Assembly: GCA_945906725.1 (NCBI GenBank)
Contig: CAMDRI010000021.1
Location: forward strand, 1-46,558
Length of the DNA stretch: 46,558 bases
Reading direction: 5' to 3'
Source: Candidatus Kuenenia stuttgartensis
GTDB taxonomy: Bacteria; Planctomycetota; Planctomycetia; Planctomycetales; Planctomycetaceae
The notes beneath the pieces were generated by a model. It had not been told where the DNA came from, made no database searches, and worked only from the letters and a program-made list of their open reading frames with translations. Below, in pieces: positions 24,828 through 34,000 of this stretch. How positions within the stretch are numbered: position 1 is the first letter of the stretch; every line of letters begins with the position of its first letter. Position numbers and translations under genes: made by a program.

Positions 24828-26141
24828 ATGTTGATGCTGTTTTCGCAACACGCTCACCCGAACCGTGATGGCATCGGCCGCCGTGATTTTTTGAAGATCG
24901 GCGGATTGGGTTTGGGTGGATTCGGCCTGCCGCAATTGCTTGCGGCTCGCGAGAAAGCCGCAAAGAGCGGCAAGTCTGTCAAAGACACATCGGTCGTTTG
25001 GCTGTGGCTCGGCGGTGGCCCAACGCACGTCGAGACGTTCGATCCAAAGATGACGGCTCCGGTCGAATACCGCAGCGTGACCGGCGAGGCCACAACTTCG
25101 GTGCCGGGCATCTCGATCGGCGGACAGTTCGAAAAGATCGCTTCGCAGGCCGAACACTTCGCCTTCGTCCGATCCTTCGCTCACACGAACAGTGGTCACG
25201 GTGGCGGCACGCATTTCCTGATGACTGGCTACGACAATCGCATGGTCGACAACGGCGGTCAGCCGACTCGGCCGTCGCTCGGTTCGATCACGGCTCGCGT
25301 GCGCGGAGCCAATCACAAAGAAACCGGGATGCCGACCTATGTGCGAATGGACGGCATCGGGGCCGATGGCCCGGCATTTCTGGGGACGGCCTACGCTCCG
25401 TTTGGAACGAACAACCAAGCCAAGACAAACATGTCGTTGCGGACCTCACTCGAACGAGTCGAAGATCGCCGCGCGTTGCTCGACGGTTTTGACCGCTTCC
25501 AGCGAGACGCGGATCGCACCGGCTTGATGACCGGTTTGGATGCCTTCGAGAAGCAAGCTTTCAATCTGGTGCTCGGCAATTCGACCGATGCGTTCGATCT
25601 CAAGAAAGAGGACAAGGGCGTCGTCGCAAAGTATGGCAAGGGTCTCGGCGAACAACTGCTGATTGCTCGCCGGCTGTGCGAGAAAGGCTGCGGCTTCGTG
25701 ACGCTGAACTATGGCGGCTGGGACATGCACGGCAACATTCTGCAGGGCATGAAAGGTCGAGCTCCAATGTTGGATCACGCCGTCGCAACATTCGTTCAAG
25801 ACGTGCAGGAGCGCGGCTTGGGCGAAAACATTCTGCTAGTCATCAGCGGCGAATTCGGACGCACCCCCAAGATCAACCGCAACGCCGGTCGAGATCACTG
25901 GGCTCCGCTCAGCACGCTTGCTCTGTCCGGCGGCGGACTGAAAATGGGACAAGTCGTTGGCGAATCCGACTCGAAGGTCACTCGCCCGCAGACCCGCCCC
26001 ATCACGCCGCAGGACTTGATGGCCACGGTCTTCGACGTGCTCGGCATCGAACTGCAAACGCAATTCACCAATCAAGGAGGCCGGCCCGTTTTCATGGTCG
26101 AGAACGGCAAACCGATCCCAGAATTGACGACCCTCGCTTGA
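24828..26141 (+). CDS. DUF1501 protein, Tat-exported
   Basis: A 437-residue protein whose N-terminus carries a Tat-type signal (RRDFLKIGGLGLGGFGLPQLL at 18-38, written here as RRDFLK plus a hydrophobic Gly/Leu tract). The body is DUF1501, related to sulfatase/alkaline phosphatase folds: LWLGGGPTHVETFDPK near 54, HTNSGHGGGTHFLMTGY near 121-137 and GEFGRTPKINRNAGRDHW near 343. In planctomycetes DUF1501 genes are usually beside DUF1549/DUF1553 genes; the role is unknown but extracytoplasmic. A strong AAGAGGAGAA precedes ATG 24828, and a terminator follows the stop. Confidence 0.9.
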   Translation: MLMLFSQHAHPNRDGIGRRDFLKIGGLGLGGFGLPQLLAAREKAAKSGKSVKDTSVVWLWLGGGPTHVETFDPKMTAPVEYRSVTGEATTSVPGISIGGQFEKIASQAEHFAFVRSFAHTNSGHGGGTHFLMTGYDNRMVDNGGQPTRPSLGSITARVRGANHKETGMPTYVRMDGIGADGPAFLGTAYAPFGTNNQAKTNMSLRTSLERVEDRRALLDGFDRFQRDADRTGLMTGLDAFEKQAFNLVLGNSTDAFDLKKEDKGVVAKYGKGLGEQLLIARRLCEKGCGFVTLNYGGWDMHGNILQGMKGRAPMLDHAVATFVQDVQERGLGENILLVISGEFGRTPKINRNAGRDHWAPLSTLALSGGGLKMGQVVGESDSKVTRPQTRPITPQDLMATVFDVLGIELQTQFTNQGGRPVFMVENGKPIPELTTLA

Positions 26142-26170
26142 GCCGCAACGGACAAGCCGATCAATACAGA

Positions 26171-26210
26171 ACAGCCTGGCGACGACAAAGTCGTCGGGCT
26201 GTTTTTGTTG
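26171..26210 (+). terminator. Rho-independent terminator of the DUF1501 gene
   Basis: ACAGCC...GACGAC pairs with GTCGTC...GGGCTGT around an AAA loop, followed by GTTTTTGTTG. It starts 30 bases after the DUF1501 stop and lies between convergent genes. Confidence 0.8.
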
Positions 26211-26230
26211 GAACGTGAGAGTCGGTCGAT

Positions 26231-26902
26231 CTATTTTCGGAGCATCGGATTGTTGATGACCCGTCGCGCCGCCGTGGCCGAATTGCTGGCATTGAGCGGC
26301 TCGAAACGGCAATCCTCGTGTGAGTAGGCCAGCACCTCACCGGTTTCGAGATGATAGACCCAGGCGTGCAAAGTCAGTTCACCGCGTTGTAGTTTCACGG
26401 CGACGGCGGGGTGCGTCTGGATGTTTTCGATCTGCACGAGGACATGTTCCTGCACGGCAATCTCGACCAGTGCGTCGCCGGTGGCGTGCGTGTAGTTCTC
26501 GGCAATGATCCGCCGCGTCGTCTCGGCGTGCTGCAGCCAGCGGCTCACGAGCGGCAGGACTGCCGCCTTCTCGGGCTGAAGCAGAGCTTGAACGGCTCCG
26601 CAACGCGAGTGCCCGCAGATGACAATGTCGCACACGTTGAGAGCCGCGACCGCGTACTCAATCGTCGCGGCCTCGCCGCCATTTGAGGCTCCGTATGCCG
26701 GCACGATGTTGCCGGCGTTCCGCAACACGAACAGCTCGCCCGGACCGGACTGCGTGATGAGATTCGGATCGACTCGCGAATCGGAGCAGGTCACGAACAA
26801 CGCGCTTGGACTTTGTCCCGCAACGAGCTTGTCGAAGAAATCTCGCTCTCGCTGAAAGACTTGCGATTGAAACTGATGCATGCCGGACAACAAGTGTTCC
26901 AT
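26231..26902 (-). CDS. Beta-class carbonic anhydrase
   Basis: A 223-residue cytoplasmic enzyme interconverting CO2 and bicarbonate. The zinc site is complete: Cys39 in CSDSR (Asp41/Arg43 dyad), His98 and Cys101 in ICGHSRCGAV. The usual RNAGNIVP (61-68) follows the first motif. Length is normal for the family. A GAGG site precedes ATG 26902. It is divergent from the MoaB-like gene across 139 bases. Confidence 0.95.
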   Translation of the reverse strand: MEHLLSGMHQFQSQVFQRERDFFDKLVAGQSPSALFVTCSDSRVDPNLITQSGPGELFVLRNAGNIVPAYGASNGGEAATIEYAVAALNVCDIVICGHSRCGAVQALLQPEKAAVLPLVSRWLQHAETTRRIIAENYTHATGDALVEIAVQEHVLVQIENIQTHPAVAVKLQRGELTLHAWVYHLETGEVLAYSHEDCRFEPLNASNSATAARRVINNPMLRK

Positions 26903-27041
26903 GACAATCCTCGACGTGATTTAAATAGAACGCAGTGTGTCGAGTTCACGGACGACGGCAAGTCACTCGTTCGCAACAGGGTTGAAACTTCACGCCCAGC
27001 GACGACACTCAGAGGCACACCTTTACATTTCCGAGGACGAT

Positions 27042-27578
27042 ATGCCAAACGAATCGAGCTTTCAGGATCACGCCTCCGAATCATCCAATGTCGGCTCATT
27101 GGGCTTTGCGGTCATCACGCTGTCCGACACACGCACGGATGCTACCGACATGAGCGGCAAGTTCATCAAGAACGCGCTCACCGAAGCCGGCCACAAAGTG
27201 CCGTATTATCGAGTCCTCAAAGAAGACCGCGTGAAGATCAAGACGACTCTGCAAGATTGCCTAGCCGATCCGGATGTGGCGGTCGTCATCACGAACGGCG
27301 GAACCGGGATTGCGTCGCGAGATTCGACGATCGAGGTGCTGGCCTCCATTCTTGACAAGCAGCTTGACGGATTCGGCGAGCTGTTTCGGATGCTGTCGTA
27401 CCAAGAGATTGGCCCGGCCGCGATGATGAGCCGCGCCTTGGCCGGCATCGCGAAGAACCGAGTGCTCTTCGCGATCCCTGGCTCGACGAACGCCGTGAGG
27501 CTGGCGATGGAGAAATTGATCCTGCCGCAGGCCGGACATGTTTATTGGGAACTCAACAAGCACCTGATTACGAAGTAG
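27042..27578 (+). CDS. moaB: MoaB/Mog-family molybdopterin biosynthesis protein
   Basis: A 178-residue protein of the MoCF_biosynth fold: LGFAVITLSDTRTDATDMSG opening, VVITNGGTGIASRDSTIEV (the usual TTGGTG loop reads NGGTG) and LFAIPGSTNAVRLAMEKLILPQ near the end. MoaB/Mog proteins bind molybdopterin; MogA adenylates it, while MoaB in several species is less well defined. The start was set at ATG 27042 after GAGG. No other molybdenum-cofactor gene is present in the window. Confidence 0.88.
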   Translation: MPNESSFQDHASESSNVGSLGFAVITLSDTRTDATDMSGKFIKNALTEAGHKVPYYRVLKEDRVKIKTTLQDCLADPDVAVVITNGGTGIASRDSTIEVLASILDKQLDGFGELFRMLSYQEIGPAAMMSRALAGIAKNRVLFAIPGSTNAVRLAMEKLILPQAGHVYWELNKHLITK

Positions 27579-27621
27579 GATGAACACTCTTGTCCGTCTT
27601 TCCGACAAGAGTGCCCATTCT
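27577..27621. repeat. GGGCACTCTTG-family palindrome, intergenic copy
   Basis: Arms AGGATGAACACTCTTGTC (27577-27594) and its partner (27604-27621) pair at 15 of 18 positions around a 9-base loop. It is the same family as the in-frame element in glcE. The left arm overlaps the stop codon of moaB, and the right arm abuts the stop of the convergent hydrolase gene, so here it fits a bidirectional terminator. Confidence 0.75.
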
Positions 27622-29998
27622 ACTTTGGCGTTGGCCACTTCAGATGTCGGTGCAGGAACTCGTAGGTCTGCACACCATTTATTTTGTGCGGGCCATTGAA
27701 GACTTCCATCTCCGTCTGGTCGCCGATGCCCAGCTTGTCGTAGTGGCGTTTGACCTTGGAGAATTCCCACGCGACCCATTCGTCCGGCGCGACGCCGTCG
27801 TCGTGACCGCGCTCGACCATGAACGGTCGCGGAGTCATCAGGTACGACAGTTCGGCGTAGTTCGCGAAGTGACCCATGTTCCACTCGAAGATTTCGTACT
27901 CGCCGGTGAAGACGTAACTGTAGCCGTCCTCGTCGGACGTGTTCTTCTTGACCCACTCGTTGTAGTCCGCCGAACAAATCGAGAGGCAGTAACCCGGCCG
28001 CTTGTCACTCGGCACGAGCATCGGCGGCACGCGCACCGCCGTCTTGCCGCCGTAGGACAGTCCGTAAAACGCCAGCCGCGAGGAATCGACGAACGGCAGC
28101 GAAGAGAGCCAATCCAGCGTCCGCTGATGCTGCGGGATGATGTAGCTGAACAGCGATCGCTTGAGCGGATTCGATTTCCTCTGCAACGTGCGGAAGCGAT
28201 CCTGGCCGCGATATGGGTTCTGCGGCGCGTAGGTAATGAAGCCACGTTTGCAGAGTTCCGAGGCGAACGCCGAGTAATACTTGAAGCCGTCCACGTCCTT
28301 GCGGATCGTGTCGACGGGCACGCCTTCCAGGCCGTGCTGGCAAACGACGACCGGTCGCTTCTCGCCCGGCTTGAGATCGTTCGGAATCAATAGCACGCCG
28401 CCGGCGATCACGTCCGGGTAGACGTCGAGCACCACTTCATACGCTTTGTACGGCATGTTTGGCTCGATGTTTGCGAAAACACGCGTGCGCGGGTTGAGCG
28501 GCATCGTCGGTTCCGGCAGCTTGCCGATCATCTCGGCGTAAACAAATTGCCTCAGTTCGTCGGCGGTCGCGACCCACTCGGCGACTGACGATCGTTTCGC
28601 TTTCGACCAAAGTTGATCGCGCACCTTCGGACTGAGCCGTAGCAAGTTCTGTGTGAAGACGGTCATCTCTTTGATTTGGCTCTGCTGCCGAGCTGTCGCG
28701 TCCGTGAAGACTTTCACTTCCGACAACTCTTTTCCGGGCGCGGCGAACTGCGCGAGGCCCAAGCGTTTGAGGAATTCCGTTAGCACGACATCCGTGCCGG
28801 TCGGGCCGTCCCCTTCGCCGCTGGCTCGGAAGAAGAGTTTGTCGCTCGCCTTGAGCTTCTCGAAATGCGGCCTCGTTCGATCGACTTCCAATCGGACAGA
28901 GGCCAAGGTCGCCGTTTGAATCTTTCCAGGAGCAGCACCACCGCGACGTCCCTGCTTCGATGCCACTGGACCTTTGGATTCGGGAATCCCCGCCGCTTCG
29001 ATGACCAATGATCGCGGAGCAATCAAACTCGCCAGTTCTGCGTCGCCGAATTCTGTGAGCAGCGCCCAAACGTTGCGATAAATCGGCTCTTCCCAAACCG
29101 CTTCACGCTGCTGGAAGTAGCCTGAGACCAGCACCGCGTCGATACGCGAATCGGCCGCGCCGGAGTACAACGCGAGCAAACCGCCCTCGCCAACACCAGC
29201 TACACCGATCGGCAAGTCTTGTTTTCCGGTCTCATTCAGGCGAGTGAAGATGTCAACCGCCGCGAGCACTTTTTGGACTTCGTAACCGATGACGTGGCGG
29301 CCCATCTCAAAGGACATGCGATAGACGTACTCGCGATGCGACTGATTCGTGAACGCGACGTACGGGCTACCGGCAAACGTGTCATCGCGGCTGATGAGCG
29401 TCGGGATCAACACTTGCACGCCGTTCTCCGCCAACCGCTTTGCAATCAGCGACTTAGGATCGACGCCCGCCGCGAGACCGGCAAATTGTTCGGGAGTCCA
29501 GTCCGCATCCGGCAAGACGACCGCGCGAGCTTTCACTTCCTTGGTCGGCTGTAACAGCAATCCCTCAGCGGTGATTCCCGCCAAGACTTGCCACCGCACC
29601 GCATGGATTTCGAAGCCGTCGCCGGCGGCGACCTTCGAGCCATGCTCGGTGGTCACCAGAAACTCGATCGTCGAATTCGCAACTCGCGGATCGACCGCAC
29701 CGATGTTCGTGAGGAATCGCTGTCGGTTCGCGGAAACACTCTTTGAGTACGCTTCGGCTGACGAGTAATCCCGTTTCCACATCGCATCGCGGCGCTTCGG
29801 TGAATCTTCCAACTCTCGCAGCGCGAACTTGTCGATGCCGTTGACCATCACGACATCCAGCGGATCGGACATCACGAGTTTTTGCGTTCCTGGAATTCGA
29901 TCCGCCTCATCGGCCCATCCCATCGGCCCGAAGGCAAGTGAACCGCACAGAAGACCTGCGATCCACAGTTTGCAATCCCGCGCAAGTTGTCGTCTCAT
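27620..29998 (-). CDS. Secreted two-domain alpha/beta hydrolase (one domain apparently inactive)
   Basis: A 792-residue exported protein; signal peptide about 1-29 (LWIAGLLCGSLAFGPMGWA). Residues about 140-420 form an alpha/beta-hydrolase-like domain with GVAGVGEGG, where the nucleophile elbow has Gly in place of Ser, so it is probably not catalytic. The C-terminal domain (about 540-792) is intact: GLSYGG at 646-651 (Ser648), acid in GHDDG near 733 and His771 in NGPHKI. Related to acetylxylan esterase/prolyl-oligopeptidase-like hydrolases of planctomycetes. It ends in the palindrome shared with the moaB 3' end. Confidence 0.85.
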   Translation of the reverse strand: MRRQLARDCKLWIAGLLCGSLAFGPMGWADEADRIPGTQKLVMSDPLDVVMVNGIDKFALRELEDSPKRRDAMWKRDYSSAEAYSKSVSANRQRFLTNIGAVDPRVANSTIEFLVTTEHGSKVAAGDGFEIHAVRWQVLAGITAEGLLLQPTKEVKARAVVLPDADWTPEQFAGLAAGVDPKSLIAKRLAENGVQVLIPTLISRDDTFAGSPYVAFTNQSHREYVYRMSFEMGRHVIGYEVQKVLAAVDIFTRLNETGKQDLPIGVAGVGEGGLLALYSGAADSRIDAVLVSGYFQQREAVWEEPIYRNVWALLTEFGDAELASLIAPRSLVIEAAGIPESKGPVASKQGRRGGAAPGKIQTATLASVRLEVDRTRPHFEKLKASDKLFFRASGEGDGPTGTDVVLTEFLKRLGLAQFAAPGKELSEVKVFTDATARQQSQIKEMTVFTQNLLRLSPKVRDQLWSKAKRSSVAEWVATADELRQFVYAEMIGKLPEPTMPLNPRTRVFANIEPNMPYKAYEVVLDVYPDVIAGGVLLIPNDLKPGEKRPVVVCQHGLEGVPVDTIRKDVDGFKYYSAFASELCKRGFITYAPQNPYRGQDRFRTLQRKSNPLKRSLFSYIIPQHQRTLDWLSSLPFVDSSRLAFYGLSYGGKTAVRVPPMLVPSDKRPGYCLSICSADYNEWVKKNTSDEDGYSYVFTGEYEIFEWNMGHFANYAELSYLMTPRPFMVERGHDDGVAPDEWVAWEFSKVKRHYDKLGIGDQTEMEVFNGPHKINGVQTYEFLHRHLKWPTPK

Positions 29999-30159
29999 GT
30001 TGCCCTCATCGATTACTGGTGGAATGGCATGACTCGCTCAGCCGAAACGTCCGAGGTGCGGCATTGCACACCTTCGACCGGCGAACGGCAAGTTTCACGA
30101 CAATCGGAAATTGGATTGCGATTCGAGTCTGACCAACGACGACTCGCCTTCACCAATGA

Positions 30160-30193
30160 AAAGACCTTCGGGCTTTTCAGCTCGAAGGTCTTT
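30160..30193 (-). terminator. Hairpin after the lipoprotein gene
   Basis: AAAGACCTTCG (30160-30170) and CGAAGGTCTTT (30183-30193) are perfect complements with a 12-base loop, followed on the minus strand by a short T run. It lies 33 bases after the lipoprotein stop. Confidence 0.65.
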
Positions 30194-30226
30194 CGATTGC
30201 GAATTCGGTCGATTCTTAGCCAACCA

Positions 30227-30493
30227 CTATTCCTTCTTCTCCGCCGGGGCATCGCCCTCTTTCTTCTCGGCCGGAGCGTCCCCTTCCTTCTTCTCGCCAC
30301 CTGCCGCGGCATCGGCACCGGCTGGAGCAGCCGAATTCTTCATCTTTTCCATCATCGCAGGGTCGGGCATGTTGGTGTTTGGGGGGGGACTACCAGCACC
30401 AGCACCAGCACCAGCACCACCGCCACCGCCATCTCCACAACCGATCGCGAACGCGACCATGCCACATCCCAGCAACATCGCCAACTTTTTCAT
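30227..30493 (-). CDS. Small lipoprotein with Gly-Ala and Lys-Glu repeats
   Basis: An 88-residue protein from ATG 30493, behind an AGGGGAAAG site. The signal ends in the lipobox-like FAIGC at 15-19, so Cys19 should be lipidated. The mature part is low complexity: GGGGGAGAGAGAG, a Pro-rich PPPNTNMPDPAMMEKMK, then repeats of EKKEGDAPA. It is probably an envelope-anchored spacer or stress protein. No family recognised. Divergent from the giant adhesin-like gene across about 600 bases. Confidence 0.75.
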   Translation of the reverse strand: MKKLAMLLGCGMVAFAIGCGDGGGGGAGAGAGAGSPPPNTNMPDPAMMEKMKNSAAPAGADAAAGGEKKEGDAPAEKKEGDAPAEKKE

Positions 30494-31096
30494 AATCTTT
30501 CCCCTGTTGTTTGAAGTTCTCCGAAGGCCAACTCGCAGACTATCTGCGTTGGTTCTATTGGTCGCTTCGGGTAGACCACAAGATACACAGTTCTCGCCAA
30601 ATATTCCCGACTGCGACTCATCTATTATTTTTGTTCTCCAGAATTTGACCGGACGAGTCTCAACCGATGTGAACTCGCTGATTTGGTCTCCAACATCTTT
30701 ATTTCGGGGACAACCAGTCAATTGTCAAACGCGGTAATTCGTAGACCTTGGGCGATGTCGGCGGCTGGCAACTGATCCCGCGAAGGCCGAGGAGTCTAAC
30801 GAACAACTCCGCCATGATTTGCGTCGAGAAGACTGTTTCTTAACGCCGGCAAGCTCAGCGGAATCGGAAAAGTTTCACAGGTCCACGTTGTTTCCACTCA
30901 ACTTCACCATTCAAACAGGCCGAAAACTCTGAGTAACCGTCAAAACCGGCAGAGTCACCATGTCTTTGCCGGACGGCCAATCCGCCCACGATCGAGTTTG
31001 AAGCACCCCGCCTCAGTTAATGAGGCGACCAGCGGTGGTTCAGAACCCGAGGTGGGCCGAACAAGCGACCCCCATCGGAACTGAGTGGAACGACCC
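30494..31096. other. Long divergent intergenic region upstream of the giant surface protein
   Basis: About 600 bases without a convincing gene. A small perfect hairpin, CGCCTC/GAGGCG (31009-31027), lies 70 bases before the surface-protein start, and a GGTTC...GAACC mini-palindrome follows at 31035-31045. An AT-rich patch near 30610-30640 could be a promoter. I see no structured RNA with confidence. Confidence 0.45.
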
Positions 31097-34000
31097 ATGA
31101 ACATGAAGCGTGCGAGATTCTGGCGGAATCTGCTGCTGTTCTCGGCGTTGTCTGGAGCGGCCTCGCTGCCTCAGACGCATGCCCAAGAAGGCGTATCGCG
31201 AGTTGGCGACGGCTCTGCCGGGCCAGGTTCGGCCGGCGTGCCGACACCGGAGGGCTTTGCCCCGTTGTCGCCGTCTCCGTACATGCCCCTTGATCCGGGC
31301 TACAATTTCCCGCGACCAATGCCGCCCGGACTGCCCCCGGCATCGGACACGCTGCGAAATTCGCGGCGCGATTCGTTTGGTCCGAGATTCGACATCGGTC
31401 AGTTTCTCGGCGACCGGTTGGGCGTGAATGACAACGACACGAACTTCAACTTCCTGTTGCCGTTCTTGATGGGCTCCGAGAACGACGTGTTGTTCATTGA
31501 CGGCCGTGGCGTCGCGACATCTCTCGGCAGAGGCGCTGCCAGCGCCGGCATTGGCTTCCGATCTTATGATCCGACGTTCAATCGTTTGTTTGGTATCTCA
31601 GGCTGGGTGGACTACGACCAGGGTCATGCTCGCACCTACCAGCAGGCGGGCATCAGCTTCGAGTCGCTCGGCACTTGGATGGACGTCCGCGTCAACGGCT
31701 ACATTCCGTTCGGGACCACATCGAATTTGGTGGGCAATTCAACTGTTGCTGGTTCACTGGACACACGGACGATTGGCGGTTTCTCGCAACTGTCCGTCCT
31801 TCAGCGTCAACTGACCGAGTCGGCCTATCATGGCTTGGATGCGGAAATCGGCGGGCCGTTGCCGTTGCTGGGACGCTACGGTGTCTCGGGCTACGTTGGC
31901 GGATACTGGTTGGATTCCAAGACAGATGCGGTTGCCGCTGGTCCGCGCGTGCGGTTCGAAGCGAACGTCACCGACAGCATGCGAGTCAGCATGATCGCGT
32001 CGGACGATCCCGTCTTCGGCACCAACGCCTGGGTGAATTTGAATCTGACGTTGCCGGATGGCCGGCCGCGACGGTGGTTCCGACCCACCGAGGTACACGA
32101 TCGCTTGCTCCGCACTGCCGAACGCAGCTACCGCGTGCAGGCACACACGCGAACGGACTTTGTCCCAACGCCGGTCCTGGTCGCACCCGGCGGTACTCCG
32201 AACAATCCTCAAGGCAGTTTCGCCGGACAACCCGTCCGCGTGATCTTCGTCGACCCCGATCGTTTGACCAACGGAAACGGAACGCTGGAGAGTCCCTTCA
32301 ACACGTTGCAGGGATTCGCCAATGTCGCGGCCAATACGCTGATCGTTGTCGATGGCAGCCTCTCCGGTAAGACGGTCGCCGGCAATCTGACGCTGTTCGG
32401 CGGTCAGAAACTGGTGAGCACTTCGATCCTGGCGGCTGGCGGAGTGCAACTCGACACGAACTTGGGCACGATCACGGTCCCCACGCCGACTGGCTTCGGC
32501 GACGCGAGTCCGGTCTCTCCGGTCTTCTCGAATCCCGCAGGCGGAACGCTCGTCACGCTCGGTGGAAACCGCATCGAAGTGGCGGGAATCACGTTCGACG
32601 GCTCGACCAGCAATGCTGCGATTCCCAACGCGACGGGCATTGCGGGAGCGAACTTCACGGACTTCAACATCCATCACAACACGTTCCGCGACTATTCGAA
32701 CGCGGTCGTGATGTCGAACGTGCGCGGCGTCGGCCTGTTCCAAGCGAACACGCTGACCGGCACGCCGGGCGTTTCGGTCGACGGCTTCCGGTTGACGAAT
32801 TCGGGAGTCGGAAGTTTGGACTTGTTCATCAACTCGTTTGAACCGCCCGCCTCGGGATCAGGCTCCAGCCTGTTGGCGAGTGCGAACTCCTTCACCGGCA
32901 ACGACAACGCCGGTATCAACATCACGGCTCGCAATCGAGCGGTCATCAACGCGCACATCGTGGACAACACGATCAACAAAAACGGGCAAGGCATCATCCT
33001 GGATGCCGCCGCCACGCGCAGCGTCATCAACGCTTCGATCGTCAGCAACAAGATCGACGGCAATCGTAACGGCGAGGATCGGAATCTCAACGGCATCCTC
33101 GATCCGGGCGAAGACCTCAACGGCGACGGTGTGCTGAACGCCGGCAACGGTGTGTTGCTGATGGCGAATGCTTCGACGCTCAATCTCGCCCAACTCGGCG
33201 AAGATGTGAACTCCAACGGAGTTCTCGATCCGTCCGAAGACACGAACGGCAATCGTGTGCTCGATCCCAGCGAGGACACGAATGGCAACGGAGCTCTCGA
33301 TGTCAGCGAAGACATGAATGGCAACGGCATCCTGGATGCCGGTGAGGACACCAACGGCGACGGCCTGCTCGACACGATCACCGAAGACACCAACGGCAAC
33401 GGCATCTTGGACACGGGCGAGGACACCAACGGCGACGGCCTGATCACCACGAGGTTGACCGAAGATACGAACAGGAACGGCGTACTCGACCTGAGCGAAG
33501 ACAAGAACGGCAACGGCACTTTGGACGCCAGCGAGGATACGAATGCCAACGGCATCCTGGATGGCGGTTATCTGATGGCCAGCAACACGATCACCGGCAA
33601 CACCGGGGACGGCGTCGCGGTTCAGAGCCTCAACAATTCGATCGTCAACATGTTTGTGGTCGCCAACAACTTCGGCTCTCCGACAGATCATTCGACGGGC
33701 AATCGCGGACGCGGCCTGTCGATCACTGCGAACAGCGGTACGGTCAACGCCAACATTGGGTTCCTCCCGAACGAGGACACGAACTTCAACGGCGTGCTCG
33801 ATGCCGGCGAAGACACGAACGGCAACGGCACGCTGGATGGCGGCGATCCGCTCGACGCCAACAATTTCGTCGCCAACCGCGCGGGTGGTCTGTTCGTTGA
33901 CCTCAGCGGAACCGCGGTCGGCAATATCGTGGCGATCAACAACACGATCACCGGCCAAGGCAGCGGCAACTTGACGTTCACCGAAGATCTTAACTTCAAC

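Noticed and set aside
33199..33570. Regular 36-base repeats resembling a CRISPR array
   Set aside because: They are coding EF-hand-type loops read in frame without unique spacers.
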